From the NCBI GenBank assembly GCA_035640155.1, contig DASQWR010000066.1, positions 1-17,176 of the forward strand: DNA of 17,176 nt. Reading direction: 5' to 3'. Source of the stretch: JALYQB01 sp035640155 (GTDB lineage Bacteria; Actinomycetota; Actinomycetes; Mycobacteriales; Pseudonocardiaceae). The position numbers and the translations under genes were made by a program. Under the pieces are notes generated by a model. That model was not told the DNA's origin. It saw nothing but the letters and a program-made list of their open reading frames with translations, and did no database searches. Position 1 is the first letter of the stretch. Each line of letters starts with the position of its first letter. This document shows positions 1 through 7,847 of the stretch, piece after piece.

Positions 1-1404
1 CTGCTGGTGCTGCCCGACCATCGCGACACCGCCCGGGTGCAGGCTGCGTGCGCCGCGCTGGCAGGGGAGGAGGCGGTGGTGCTGCTTTCCGCGGACCTCG
101 GCCCCGCGGAGCGGTACCGGCGCTGGCTCGCGGTGCGCCGCGGGGCGGTGCGGATCGTGGTGGGCACCCGCGCGGCGGCGTTCGCGCCGGTCGCCGATCT
201 CGGCCTCGCGGTGCTCTGGGACGACGGTGACGACCTGCACGCCGAGCCGAGGGCGCCGTACCCGCACGCGCGGCTGGTGCTCGGCCAGCGTGCCGTTACC
301 GAGGAGGCCGCGTTGCTCGTCGCCGGCTTCGCCCGCACCGCGGAGACCCAGCTGTCCGTGGACACCGGTTGGGCGCACGAGATCACCGCGGGCCGGGACG
401 TGCTGCGCGCGGCGGCGCCCCGGATCACCGCGATCGGGGAGGACGACGCGCAGCTCGTGCGCGATCCCGCCGCCCGGTCCGTGCGGCTGCCCGCGGTGGC
501 CTTCGAGGCTGCCCGCGCCGCGCTGGACCGGAACGAGCCAGTGCTGGTACAGGTCCCCCGTCGCGGGTACCTCCCGGCGCTGGCCTGCGCGCAGTGCCGG
601 GCGCGGGCCCGCTGCCGGCGCTGTGTGGGGCCGCTCGCGCTCCCCGCCCGGGTCGGCGACGAGGCTGCTGTGCCGTCCTGCCGGTGGTGCGGTGCAGCCG
701 AGGCGGGTTATCGCTGCGAGGCGTGCGGTTCCCGCCGGCTCCGATCGATGGTGGTGGGTGCCGGGCGCACCGCCGAGGAGCTCGGCCGGGCGTTCCCCGG
801 GGTGCCGGTGCGAACGTCGGGCTCAGGCGAGGTGCTCGCGGTGGTGCCCGACCGGGCCGCGCTGGTCGTCGCCACTCCCGGGGCGGAGCCGGTGGCCTGC
901 TACGGAGCGGTGCTGCTGCTGGACACCTGGGCGCTGCTCACCCGCGAGGACCTGCGCGCCGGGGAGGAGACGCTGCGCCGCTGGATGGCTGCGGCGGGCA
1001 TGGTGCGCCCGGCGTCGGAGGGGGGCCGGGTGGTGGTGGTCGCCGATTCCTCGCTCGCCGTGGTGCAGGCGCTGGTACGGTGGGACCCGGCCGGGCACGC
1101 CGCCGCCGAGCTGGCCGGGCGGGCCGAGTTCGGCTTCCCGCCGGTGACCCGGATGGCGTCGGTGGAAGGCCCGGCCGCGGCTCTGGCGGAGTTCTCCGAT
1201 ACTGCCGGGCTCCCCCCGGAGGTGGAGCAGCTGGGTCCCGTCCCGCTTGACGCCGACGGCGAGCGCGAGCGGTTGCTGCTTCGGGTGCCCAGGCGCGACG
1301 GCCGGGCCCTCGCTGCCGCGCTGCACGCTGCCCAGGCGAGCAGGTCCGCCCGCAAGGTGACGGACCCGCTGCGCGTGCAGCTCGACCCGCTGGAGCTGGT
1401 GTGA
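1..1404 (+). CDS. priA: Primosomal protein PriA, degenerate actinobacterial type (5' partial)
   Basis: The reading frame is open from base 1, so the N-terminal DNA-binding part and any Walker A region lie outside the window; 467 residues are visible. PriA recognises stalled forks and reloads the replisome. Visible marks: VGTRAAAFAP near residue 52, matching PriA's VGTRSALFAP segment; then the Walker B position, where helicases have DEEH but this protein reads LWDDGDD; and eight zinc-ligand cysteines in four CxxC pairs (C196/199, C205/208, C227/230, C239/242 counted from base 1). The C-terminal PriA domain follows (AEFGFPPVTRMASVEG). Loss of the DEAH box is known for actinobacterial PriA, which is thought to lack helicase activity, so this is a normal family form and not a pseudogene. 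It ends 70 bp before ggt on the same strand. Confidence 0.93.
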   Translation: MLVLPDHRDTARVQAACAALAGEEAVVLLSADLGPAERYRRWLAVRRGAVRIVVGTRAAAFAPVADLGLAVLWDDGDDLHAEPRAPYPHARLVLGQRAVTEEAALLVAGFARTAETQLSVDTGWAHEITAGRDVLRAAAPRITAIGEDDAQLVRDPAARSVRLPAVAFEAARAALDRNEPVLVQVPRRGYLPALACAQCRARARCRRCVGPLALPARVGDEAAVPSCRWCGAAEAGYRCEACGSRRLRSMVVGAGRTAEELGRAFPGVPVRTSGSGEVLAVVPDRAALVVATPGAEPVACYGAVLLLDTWALLTREDLRAGEETLRRWMAAAGMVRPASEGGRVVVVADSSLAVVQALVRWDPAGHAAAELAGRAEFGFPPVTRMASVEGPAAALAEFSDTAGLPPEVEQLGPVPLDADGERERLLLRVPRRDGRALAAALHAAQASRSARKVTDPLRVQLDPLELV

Positions 1405-1430
1405 GCGGCTCACCGGTACCACACTTCGTG

Positions 1431-1447
1431 GCAGGCGAGCAGCCTGC
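1431..1447 (+). terminator. Short hairpin after priA, possible terminator
   Basis: GCAGGC (1431-1436) and GCCTGC (1442-1447) form a perfect 6-bp stem with a 5-nt loop, 27 bp after the priA stop. No T-run follows, so termination is a guess. It could be part of the ggt leader instead. Confidence 0.3.
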
Positions 1448-1452
1448 TACGG

Positions 1453-1468
1453 CGAACGGCACCGTTCG
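1453..1468. promoter_or_regulatory. Perfect 16-bp palindrome upstream of ggt (operator candidate)
   Basis: CGAACGG-CA-CCGTTCG is a perfect 7-bp inverted repeat with a 2-bp centre. A 2-nt loop is poor for an RNA hairpin, so a dimeric repressor/activator site is the better reading. It ends 6 bp before the first possible ggt start (1475) and would sit over the ribosome-binding or promoter region. Confidence 0.4.
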
Positions 1469-1474
1469 GCAGAG

Positions 1475-3289
1475 GTGAGGACATTGGTACGTGAGGCTGA
1501 TGTGCGCCGTGTCCCCGGGATCGTCGCCGTGCTGGTGCTTGCGATAATCGGGGCACTGCTCGCCCCGCCGGTGGTCGCGCAGCCGAGCGTCCCACCCAGG
1601 GCGCCGGAGGCTGTCGGGACCGGTGGGGCGGTGTCCAGTGTCGACCCCGATGCCTCCGCGATCGGAATCGACGTACTGCGCCGGGGCGGCAATGCCGTCG
1701 ACGCCGCAGTGGCCACCGCCGCCGCGCTCGGCGTGACCGATCCCTACTCCGCCGGGGTCGGGGGCGGAGGGTTCTTCGTGGTGTACGACGCCGGCACCGG
1801 TGTGGTGTCCACGATCGACGGTCGGGAAACCGCCCCGGCGAGCGCTGACGAGGGCCTGTTCCTCGAGAACGGCGAGCCGATCCCGTTCGACGAGGCCGTC
1901 ACCAGCGGGCTCTCGGTCGGCGTGCCCGGCACCCCGCTCACCTGGCAGCACGCCCTGGACGAGTGGGGCACCCTGGAGCTGGGCGAGGCGCTGCGCCCGG
2001 CTGAGGAGCTGGCGCGGCGCGGTTTCCTCGTGGACGAGACGTTCGCCGCGCAGACCGCGGACAACGCCGAGCGCTTCGCCGACTTCCCCGCCACCCGTGC
2101 GCTGTTCCTGCCCGGCGGGGCGCCACCGGAGGTGGGCAAGCTGTTCCGCAACCCTGACCTCGCCGGCACCTACCGCGAGCTCGGCCGCCACGGGGTCGAC
2201 GCGCTCTACCAGGGCGAGATCGGCCACGACGTGGTGCGGACAGTCCGCCAGCCCCCGGTCGACCCAACCGCGACGCGCCCCGTGCGTCCCGGCGCGATGA
2301 CCACTGCCGACCTCGCCGGGTACACCGCGCCGCTGCGTGAGCCCACTGTGGTCTCCTACCGCGGCCTGGAGGTCTACGGCATGGCACCGCCGTCCTCCGG
2401 CGGCACCACAGTCGGCGAGGCGCTGAACATTCTTGAGGGCACCGACCTCGCCGCCGCCAGCAGCACTGAGTACCTGCACCGGTTCCTCGAGGCGAGCAAG
2501 CTTTCCTTCGCCGACCGCAACCGCTACGTCGGCGACCCCGCCTTCTCCGATGTCCCAACGGCCGAGCTGCTGTCCGAGGAGTTCGCCGGCTCCCGGGCGT
2601 GCCTGACCCGCCCAGATGCCGCGCTACCCGTTCCGCAGCCCTCCGGCGATCCCCGCGACCCGCAGCCGTGCGGGGCCGCGGGCGTGCCCTCCGCGGCCGC
2701 CCCGGAGGGGCTCAGCACCACGCACCTCGCCGCGGCAGACCGGTGGGGCAACGTGGTGTCCTACACGCTGACGATCGAGGAGACCGGGGGCAGCGGGATG
2801 GTGGTGCCCGGCCGCGGGTTCCTGCTCAACAACGAGCTGACCGACTTCTCCTTCACCCCGGTCACGCCCGGCGTCCCCGACCCGAACCTGCCCGGCCCCG
2901 GGAAGCGGCCACGCTCGTCGATGGCACCGACGATCGTGCTCGACGAGGGTGTGCCGGTGCTGGCGATCGGCTCGCCCGGTGGCACGACGATCCTCACCAC
3001 CGTGGTGCAGGTGCTCACCGGCCACCTCGATCGCGGGCTGTCCCTGCTCGACGCGATCGCCGTGCCCCGCGCCTCGCAGCGGAACACGGCCGGCACCCAG
3101 GCCGAGCCCGCGTTCCTGGCCACCCCCGAACGGGCGGAGCTGGAAACGCTGGGGCACACCTTCACCGAGACCGCGGAGATCGGGGCCGCCGCTGGCGTGC
3201 AGCGGCTGCCCGACGGCCGCTGGCTCGCCGCCGCGGAGCCGGCCCGCCGCGGCGGGGGGTCGGCCATGGTGGTGCAGCCGGACGGGTAG
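1475..3289 (+). CDS. ggt: Gamma-glutamyltransferase (glutathione hydrolase), secreted
   Basis: 604 aa, usual length for the family. It cleaves gamma-glutamyl bonds (glutathione and related peptides) outside the membrane, after self-cleavage into large and small subunits. The N-terminus is a signal peptide: Arg residues, a hydrophobic core (IVAVLVLAIIGALLAPPVVA), then an Ala-Gln cleavage site. The autoprocessing and catalytic Thr is T415 in LSTTHLAAAD. Other family marks are DGRETAP (substrate-binding Arg), LLNNELTDFSF, KRPRSSMAPTIV and the Gly-Gly oxyanion motif GSPGGTTI. The start is uncertain: GTG at 1475 is the longest, TTG 1484 and GTG 1502 are alternatives; 1502 has GTGAGG five bases upstream and gives a more classical signal peptide. 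The gene sits between priA and def and is not functionally tied to either. Confidence 0.95.
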   Translation: MRTLVREADVRRVPGIVAVLVLAIIGALLAPPVVAQPSVPPRAPEAVGTGGAVSSVDPDASAIGIDVLRRGGNAVDAAVATAAALGVTDPYSAGVGGGGFFVVYDAGTGVVSTIDGRETAPASADEGLFLENGEPIPFDEAVTSGLSVGVPGTPLTWQHALDEWGTLELGEALRPAEELARRGFLVDETFAAQTADNAERFADFPATRALFLPGGAPPEVGKLFRNPDLAGTYRELGRHGVDALYQGEIGHDVVRTVRQPPVDPTATRPVRPGAMTTADLAGYTAPLREPTVVSYRGLEVYGMAPPSSGGTTVGEALNILEGTDLAAASSTEYLHRFLEASKLSFADRNRYVGDPAFSDVPTAELLSEEFAGSRACLTRPDAALPVPQPSGDPRDPQPCGAAGVPSAAAPEGLSTTHLAAADRWGNVVSYTLTIEETGGSGMVVPGRGFLLNNELTDFSFTPVTPGVPDPNLPGPGKRPRSSMAPTIVLDEGVPVLAIGSPGGTTILTTVVQVLTGHLDRGLSLLDAIAVPRASQRNTAGTQAEPAFLATPERAELETLGHTFTETAEIGAAAGVQRLPDGRWLAAAEPARRGGGSAMVVQPDG

Positions 3290-3311
3290 CGACCGCGGCC
3301 GAGGGGACCCA

Positions 3312-3350
3312 CAGGTCTCGATCCTCGCTGCTAGAGCACGCGCAGACCTG
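3312..3350 (+). terminator. Inverted repeat after ggt, possible weak terminator
   Basis: CAGGTCT (3312-3318) and AGACCTG (3344-3350) are perfect 7-bp arms separated by 25 nt, 22 bp past the ggt stop. GGGGACC also occurs as a direct repeat at 3303 and 3352. The long loop and missing T-run make termination only a possibility. Confidence 0.3.
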
Positions 3351-3392
3351 CGGGGACCGCGCGCTCGGGGACGATGAGCACGAACGAGCAAC

Positions 3393-3398
3393 TAGACT
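3393..3398 (+). promoter_or_regulatory. Candidate -10 box of the def promoter (TAGACT)
   Basis: TAGACT fits the actinobacterial TANNNT -10 pattern and lies 38 bp before the def start, giving a predicted transcription start near 3404-3406 and a leader of about 30 nt that contains the AGGAGG site at 3421-3426. No good -35 is visible, which is common in this group. Confidence 0.45.
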
Positions 3399-3435
3399 GA
3401 TCGATGTACCCCGCCCCGGCAGGAGGTCAGCGAGA

Positions 3436-4014
3436 GTGCCCGCCCGTCCCGTGCGCCTGTTCGGCGATCCGGTGCTGCGTACCCGCGCCGAGGAGGTCGT
3501 CGACTTTGACAAGGAGCTCGCCACCCTGGTGCGCGACCTGTGGGACACCATGACCGACGAGGGCGGCGCCGGGCTCGCCGCCCCGCAGCTCGGGGTGTCG
3601 CTTCGAGTGTTCACCTACCAGTGCGACGGCTTCGCCGGACACCTGGTGAACCCCACGTTCGATCTGGTGGGCGAGGAGGAGCAGGACGGCCCGGAGGGAT
3701 GCCTGTCCATCCCCGGGTTGTCCTGGGACTGCCGGCGGCACCTGCACGTCGTCGCGCGCGGGTGGAACATGCACGGCGACCCGGTCACCGTGCACGGCAG
3801 CGCCAAGGTGGCCCGGGCGATCCAGCACGAGACCGACCACCTCGACGGGGTGCTGTTCGTCGACCGGCTCGACCCGGAGACCCGCAAGCGGGCCATGCGG
3901 GAGATCCGGCAGGCGCAGTGGTTCTCCCAAGAGGGGTCCGCCCAGCAGGGATTCACGCTGCCGGAGCCGGTGGTCAAGGTCAGTCCGCACCCGTTGCTCG
4001 GCCGGGTGCGATGA
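3436..4014 (+). CDS. def: Peptide deformylase
   Basis: 192 aa. Removes the formyl group from the N-terminal Met of nascent proteins, using a metal ion. All three signature motifs are present: motif 1 GAGLAAPQLG, motif 2 EGCLS (Cys metal ligand) and motif 3 QHETDHLDG (HExxH-type ligands and catalytic Glu). The GTG at 3436 is chosen because AGGAGG (3421-3426) precedes it by nine bases and the protein then begins MPARPVRLFGDPVLR, the normal family N-terminus; the frame is open far upstream, but that part is antisense-like shadow inside ggt. It lies 17 bp upstream of fmt, the enzyme that adds the formyl group def removes, and the two are probably co-transcribed. Confidence 0.96.
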   Translation: MPARPVRLFGDPVLRTRAEEVVDFDKELATLVRDLWDTMTDEGGAGLAAPQLGVSLRVFTYQCDGFAGHLVNPTFDLVGEEEQDGPEGCLSIPGLSWDCRRHLHVVARGWNMHGDPVTVHGSAKVARAIQHETDHLDGVLFVDRLDPETRKRAMREIRQAQWFSQEGSAQQGFTLPEPVVKVSPHPLLGRVR

Positions 4015-4031
4015 GAACGGTGCGGTAGCGC

Positions 4032-4958
4032 GTGCAGCTGGTCTTCGCCGGCACCCCCGAGGTCGCCGTGCCGTCGCTGCGATCGCTGCTGCACTCCGCT
4101 CGGCACGAGGTGCTCGCCGTGGTGACCCGGCCGGACGCGCCCGCCGGGCGAGGGCGGCGGCTGGTGCGTTCCGCGGTCGCGGTGCTCGCCGACGAGGCGG
4201 GGGTGCCGGTGCTCACCCCGCGCCGCCCGTCCGACCCCGGGTTCCTGGGCCGGCTGGCCGAGCTGGCCCCGGACTGCTGCCCGGTGGTCGCCTACGGCGC
4301 GCTGGTGCCGCGGCCCGCGCTGGACGTGCCACGATGCGGGTGGGTGAACCTGCACTTCTCGCTGCTGCCCGCCTGGCGCGGTGCCGCCCCGGTGCAGGCT
4401 GCGATCCGGCACGGCGACGAGATCACCGGGGCGTGCACGTTCGCGCTGGAGGAGGGCCTGGACACCGGCCCGGTGTACGGCACGCTGACCGAGCCGGTCC
4501 GGGCAGCCGACACCGCGGGCGAGCTGCTGGGGCGGCTCGCGGTCGCCGGGGCGGACCTGCTGGTGTCCACCCTGGACGGTATCGAGGACGGGGTGCTGGC
4601 CCCCGTGCCGCAGCCCGCGGACGGCGTGTCCTACGCCCCGAAGGTCACCGTCGCGGACGCGCACGTCTGCTTCGCTGTGCCCGCGTTCGCCGTGGACCGC
4701 CACGTCCGGTCGGTGACGCCCGAGCCCGGCGCCTGGGCGGTGTTCCGCGGTGAGCGCCTTGGCCTCGGCCCGGTACAGCCGACCGGCCCCGGCGACCTCG
4801 CCCCCGGGGAGCTGCGGGTCGGCAAACGCGACGTGCTCGCCGGCACGGCCACCGCCGCGGTCCGGCTCGGCGAGGTGCATCCCCGGGGTCGCCGCCCGAT
4901 GCCGGCTGCGGACTGGGCCCGAGGCAGCCGGATCGAGCCGGGGGAGCGGTTGGCATGA
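4032..4958 (+). CDS. fmt: Methionyl-tRNA formyltransferase
   Basis: 308 aa, full length. Transfers a formyl group from 10-formyltetrahydrofolate to initiator Met-tRNA in the cytosol. It begins MQLVFAGTPEVAVPSL, the standard Rossmann-like start of the family. The catalytic core reads VNLHFSLLPAWRGAAPVQ (Asn and His) followed by EEGLDTGPVY (catalytic Asp). The C-terminal tRNA-binding domain follows from about residue 205. The GTG start has no strong Shine-Dalgarno; translation may depend on coupling to def 17 bp upstream. Its stop overlaps the rsmB start as ATGA (4955-4958). Confidence 0.96.
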   Translation: MQLVFAGTPEVAVPSLRSLLHSARHEVLAVVTRPDAPAGRGRRLVRSAVAVLADEAGVPVLTPRRPSDPGFLGRLAELAPDCCPVVAYGALVPRPALDVPRCGWVNLHFSLLPAWRGAAPVQAAIRHGDEITGACTFALEEGLDTGPVYGTLTEPVRAADTAGELLGRLAVAGADLLVSTLDGIEDGVLAPVPQPADGVSYAPKVTVADAHVCFAVPAFAVDRHVRSVTPEPGAWAVFRGERLGLGPVQPTGPGDLAPGELRVGKRDVLAGTATAAVRLGEVHPRGRRPMPAADWARGSRIEPGERLA

Positions 4959-6400
4959 GCGCTCCTCGAAGGCCCTCGCGCCCCCGCAAACCCGGTCCAC
5001 CGCGTGGACGCCGGGAGCCGCGCCGGCCCCCGGCCACCGAGCCGGCCCGCCAGGTTGCACTGGACACCCTTGCCGCGGTGCGAAACCGCGCCGCCTACGC
5101 CAACCTGGAGTTGCCCGCGCTGCTGCGGGAGCGGCGGATCACCGGTCGGGACGCGGCGCTGGCCACCGAGCTCGCCTACGGCACCTGCCGGGCGCAGGGA
5201 TTGCTCGACGCGGTGCTGGCGGCCTGCGTGGACCGACCGCTGTCCGAGGTGGACGGTGACCTGCTGGACGCGCTGCGCCTCGGCGCCTACCAACTGCTGC
5301 ACACGCGGATCCCGCCGCACGCCGCCGTGGCGTCCACCGTGGACCTGGTGCGCGGCACCCGCGGGAGCGGGTCGGCCGGTTTCGTCAACGCGGTGCTGCG
5401 GCGCGTCGGCGAGCACGACGAGACCACTTGGGTGCAGCAGGTAGCACCGGACGCGACCGAGGACCCGGTGGGCCACCTGGCGATGGCGCACCCGCACCCA
5501 CGGTGGATCGCTCAGGCGTTCGCCGATGCGCTCGCCTCAGCCGAGCCGAGCGGCGAGTACGGCGAACTGGCTGCGGCGCTGGCCGCCGACGACGAGCGGC
5601 CACTGGTGCACCTGGCGGCCCGGCCGGGGGAGATCAGCGCGGACGAGCTGGCCGCGGTTTCCGGCGGCGAGCTCGCGCCGTACTCGCCCTACGGGGTGCA
5701 CCTGAGCGAGGGCGGCGATCCCGGTGAGCTGCCCGCCGTGCGCGAGCACCTGGCCCACGTGCAGGACGAGGGCAGCCAGCTGGTGGCGCTCGCCCTCGCC
5801 GGTGCGCCGCTGGACGGCCCGGACCTGCGCTGGCTGGACCTGTGCGCCGGGCCGGGGGGCAAGGCGGCGTTGCTCGGCGCTCTGGTGGGCACCGCTGGGG
5901 GAAAGCTGGATGCGGTGGAACGCTCGGAGCACCGGGCCCGCCTGGTGAGCCAGGCCTGCGACGGGCTGCCGGTGACCGTGCAGGTGGCTGACAGCCGCGA
6001 CTGGCGGCCCGCGGAGCACGAGCTGCGCGGCGGCGGGTACGACCGGGTGCTGGTGGACGTACCGTGCACCGGGCTCGGGGCGCTGCGACGGCGGCCCGAG
6101 GCGCGCTGGCGGCGCCAGCCGTCCGACGTCCCTGAGCTGGTGGCGCTGCAGCGCGAGCTGCTGCTGGCAGCGCTGCGGCTGGTGCGCCCCGGCGGGGTGG
6201 TCGGTTACGTCACCTGCTCGCCGCACCTGGCCGAGACGGTCGGGGTGGTCGTCGACGTCGTGCGGCGCACGGGTGCCGAGCAGTTCGACGGGCGGCCGTT
6301 CTTCCCGGGCGTCCCGGCGCTCGGGGACGGCCCGCACGTGCAGCTCTGGCCGCACCGGCACGGCACCGACGCCATGTTCTGCGCGCTGCTCCGGCGCTGA
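4955..6400 (+). CDS. rsmB: 16S rRNA (cytosine-967-C5)-methyltransferase RsmB
   Basis: 481 aa. SAM-dependent rRNA m5C methyltransferase (Sun/Fmu family). After a basic, Pro/Arg-rich start (residues 1-28) comes a NusB-like RNA-binding domain (about 30-170, with RNRAAYANLELPALL and GFVNAVLRRV). The Rossmann methyltransferase follows: SAM motif I DLCAGPGGKAA at 295-305, motif IV VDVPCTGLGALRRRPEARW with C371, and motif VI YVTCSPH with C421, the expected nucleophile. The ATGA overlap with fmt implies translational coupling. The last gene before a hairpin at 6401-6419, so it probably ends the def-fmt-rsmB transcript. The exact target base is inferred from family membership. Confidence 0.94.
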   Translation: MSAPRRPSRPRKPGPPRGRREPRRPPATEPARQVALDTLAAVRNRAAYANLELPALLRERRITGRDAALATELAYGTCRAQGLLDAVLAACVDRPLSEVDGDLLDALRLGAYQLLHTRIPPHAAVASTVDLVRGTRGSGSAGFVNAVLRRVGEHDETTWVQQVAPDATEDPVGHLAMAHPHPRWIAQAFADALASAEPSGEYGELAAALAADDERPLVHLAARPGEISADELAAVSGGELAPYSPYGVHLSEGGDPGELPAVREHLAHVQDEGSQLVALALAGAPLDGPDLRWLDLCAGPGGKAALLGALVGTAGGKLDAVERSEHRARLVSQACDGLPVTVQVADSRDWRPAEHELRGGGYDRVLVDVPCTGLGALRRRPEARWRRQPSDVPELVALQRELLLAALRLVRPGGVVGYVTCSPHLAETVGVVVDVVRRTGAEQFDGRPFFPGVPALGDGPHVQLWPHRHGTDAMFCALLRR

Positions 6401-6419
6401 CCCACCTCGGCAGGGTGGG
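6401..6419 (+). terminator. Hairpin terminator candidate after rsmB
   Basis: CCCACC (6401-6406) pairs perfectly with GGTGGG (6414-6419) around a 7-nt loop, starting at the base right after the rsmB stop. It lacks a T-run, as many actinobacterial terminators do, and stands just upstream of the rpe promoter. Confidence 0.5.
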
Positions 6420-6435
6420 CGGGTAGCGCGGGGCT

Positions 6436-6441
6436 TAGACT
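6436..6441 (+). promoter_or_regulatory. -10 box for a leaderless rpe transcript (TAGACT)
   Basis: TAGACT is a strong TANNNT match whose last base is 7 bp before the first base of the rpe GTG start (6449). Transcription would begin at or within a base of the start codon, giving an mRNA with no leader. No Shine-Dalgarno is present before the GTG, which agrees. Confidence 0.6.
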
Positions 6442-6448
6442 CGGCATC

Positions 6449-7129
6449 GTGTCGACCGTGCCGATGATCGCTCCGTCCATGCTCTCCGCCGACTTCACCC
6501 GCCTCGGCGAGGAAGCGGAGGCGGTCCGGGGGGCGGACTGGCTCCACATCGACGTGATGGACGCACACTTCGTGCCCAACCTCACGCTCGGCCTGCCGGT
6601 CGTGGAGGGCCTGCTCCAAGCCACCGACATCCCGCTCGACTGCCACCTGATGATCGAGAACCCGGACCGCTGGGCCACCGGTTACGCCGAGGCCGGCGCG
6701 TACACCGTCACGGTGCATGCCGAGGCGGCGGCCGACCCGGTGATGCTCGCCAAGGACCTGCGCGCAGCCGGCGCGAAAGCTGGGCTGTCCATCAAGCCGA
6801 ACACCCCGCTGGAGCCGTGGGTGGAGACGCTCAAGCACTACGACGTCCTGCTGGTGATGAGCGTGGAGCCCGGCTTCGGCGGCCAGGAGTTCATCCCGGA
6901 GGTGCTGGACAAGGTGCGCACCGCCCGGCGGCTCGTGGACACCGGGCACCTCACGCTGCTGGTCGAGATCGACGGTGGGATCAACAACGACACCATCGAG
7001 GCTGCCGCTGAAGCCGGGGTGGACTGCTTCGTCGCCGGCTCCGCCATCTACGGTGCCGACGACCCGAGCCGGGCGGTCAGCGCGCTGCGGCGGCAGGCGG
7101 GTGCCGCCTCGCCCCACCGCTACGCCTGA
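6449..7129 (+). CDS. rpe: Ribulose-phosphate 3-epimerase
   Basis: 226 aa TIM-barrel enzyme, full length. Interconverts ribulose-5-phosphate and xylulose-5-phosphate in the pentose phosphate pathway. Family marks: APSMLSADF at 8-16, LHIDVMDAHFVPN with metal ligands H33 and D35, CHLMIENP with H66, SVEPGFGGQ for phosphate/loop binding, and EIDGGIN carrying the second catalytic Asp. The GTG at 6449 is chosen because it matches the family N-terminus and sits at the predicted transcription start of a TAGACT promoter. It is 22 bp upstream of ribE; ribulose-5-phosphate is also the substrate of the RibB half of the downstream ribAB, which gives the pairing a metabolic logic. Confidence 0.96.
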   Translation: MSTVPMIAPSMLSADFTRLGEEAEAVRGADWLHIDVMDAHFVPNLTLGLPVVEGLLQATDIPLDCHLMIENPDRWATGYAEAGAYTVTVHAEAAADPVMLAKDLRAAGAKAGLSIKPNTPLEPWVETLKHYDVLLVMSVEPGFGGQEFIPEVLDKVRTARRLVDTGHLTLLVEIDGGINNDTIEAAAEAGVDCFVAGSAIYGADDPSRAVSALRRQAGAASPHRYA

Positions 7130-7151
7130 CGGCGGCGCCGGGAGGCGTGCG

Positions 7152-7847
7152 GTGTTCACCGGACTGGTTGAGGAGCTCGGCGAGCTCGCGGGCAGGCGGG
7201 ACGGTGCCGATGCGGCGCGGCTCACCGTGCGGGGACCGCTGGTCAGTTCCGGCACCGCTCCCGGCGACTCCATCGCCGTCAACGGGGTGTGTCTCACCGT
7301 GGTCGAGGTCCACGGCGCAGAGTTCGACGTCGACGTGATCGGGGAGACGCTGCGGTGCTCCAGCCTCGGCACGGCTGCGGTGGACGACCGGGTGAACCTC
7401 GAGCGCGCGGCGCGCCTCGGTGACCGTCTCGGTGGGCACCTCGTGCAGGGGCACGTGGACGGCACCGGCACCGTGCTGTCCCGCACACCTCCCACCGAGT
7501 CCCGGGAATGGGAGCTGGTGCGCTTCAGCATGCCCACCCGGTTGGCCCGGTACGTGGTCCCCAAGGGGTCGATCACCGTGGACGGGGTGTCGCTGACCGT
7601 GGTGCAGGCCGGCGTCGACGAGTTCTCGGTCGGGCTCATCCCCACCACCCGCGGGGTCACCACGTTGGGTTCCCGCCGTCCCGGCGAGCTGGTGAACCTG
7701 GAAGTCGACCTGGTGGCGAAGTACGTGGAGCGGTTGGCGGCACCGTACTCGGGAGCCGGCGGCACCGAGGTGCGAGACACTTCACTGCGAGACGCGTCGT
7801 TGGGGGGCGACTCGCTGGGGGACAATGCGGGGGAGGAGGTCCAGTGA
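7152..7847 (+). CDS. ribE: Riboflavin synthase (alpha chain)
   Basis: 231 aa. Dismutates two 6,7-dimethyl-8-ribityllumazines to riboflavin and a pyrimidine that RibH reuses. It starts MFTGLVEELG, the diagnostic N-terminus, at GTG 7152 behind GGGAGG. Two lumazine-binding repeats are seen: the first with SIAVNGVCLTVVE and GETLRCSSLG, the second with GGHLVQGHVDGTG and SITVDGVSLTVVQ. The enzyme core ends near residue 200; a tail of about 30 residues follows that is built from four degenerate 15-bp DNA repeats (7773-7832). The stop overlaps the ribAB start as GTGA (7844-7847). The symbol ribC is used for the same gene in some actinobacteria. Confidence 0.95.
   Translation: MFTGLVEELGELAGRRDGADAARLTVRGPLVSSGTAPGDSIAVNGVCLTVVEVHGAEFDVDVIGETLRCSSLGTAAVDDRVNLERAARLGDRLGGHLVQGHVDGTGTVLSRTPPTESREWELVRFSMPTRLARYVVPKGSITVDGVSLTVVQAGVDEFSVGLIPTTRGVTTLGSRRPGELVNLEVDLVAKYVERLAAPYSGAGGTEVRDTSLRDASLGGDSLGDNAGEEVQ
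7773..7832 (+). repeat. Degenerate 15-bp tandem repeat at the ribE 3' end (4 units)
   Basis: Units at 7773-7787, 7788-7802, 7803-7817 and 7818-7832 encode RDTSL, RDASL, GGDSL and GDNAG. The first two units are most alike; the last is strongly diverged. The period of 15 keeps the reading frame. Confidence 0.6.

Noticed and set aside
3312..3350. Inverted repeat after ggt as a riboswitch for def
   Set aside because: The predicted def promoter lies downstream of it, so it would not be in the def leader, and I recognise no riboswitch core.
2599..3435. An upstream extension of the def frame into ggt
   Set aside because: The translation is Arg/Ala-rich shadow of ggt. The proper start at 3436 has a strong AGGAGG site and the expected N-terminus.
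5537..7825. A 762-codon open frame on the minus strand
   Set aside because: It lies antisense to rsmB, rpe and ribE, all of which are recognised in full. Long antisense frames are expected at this GC content, and its translation shows no family features.
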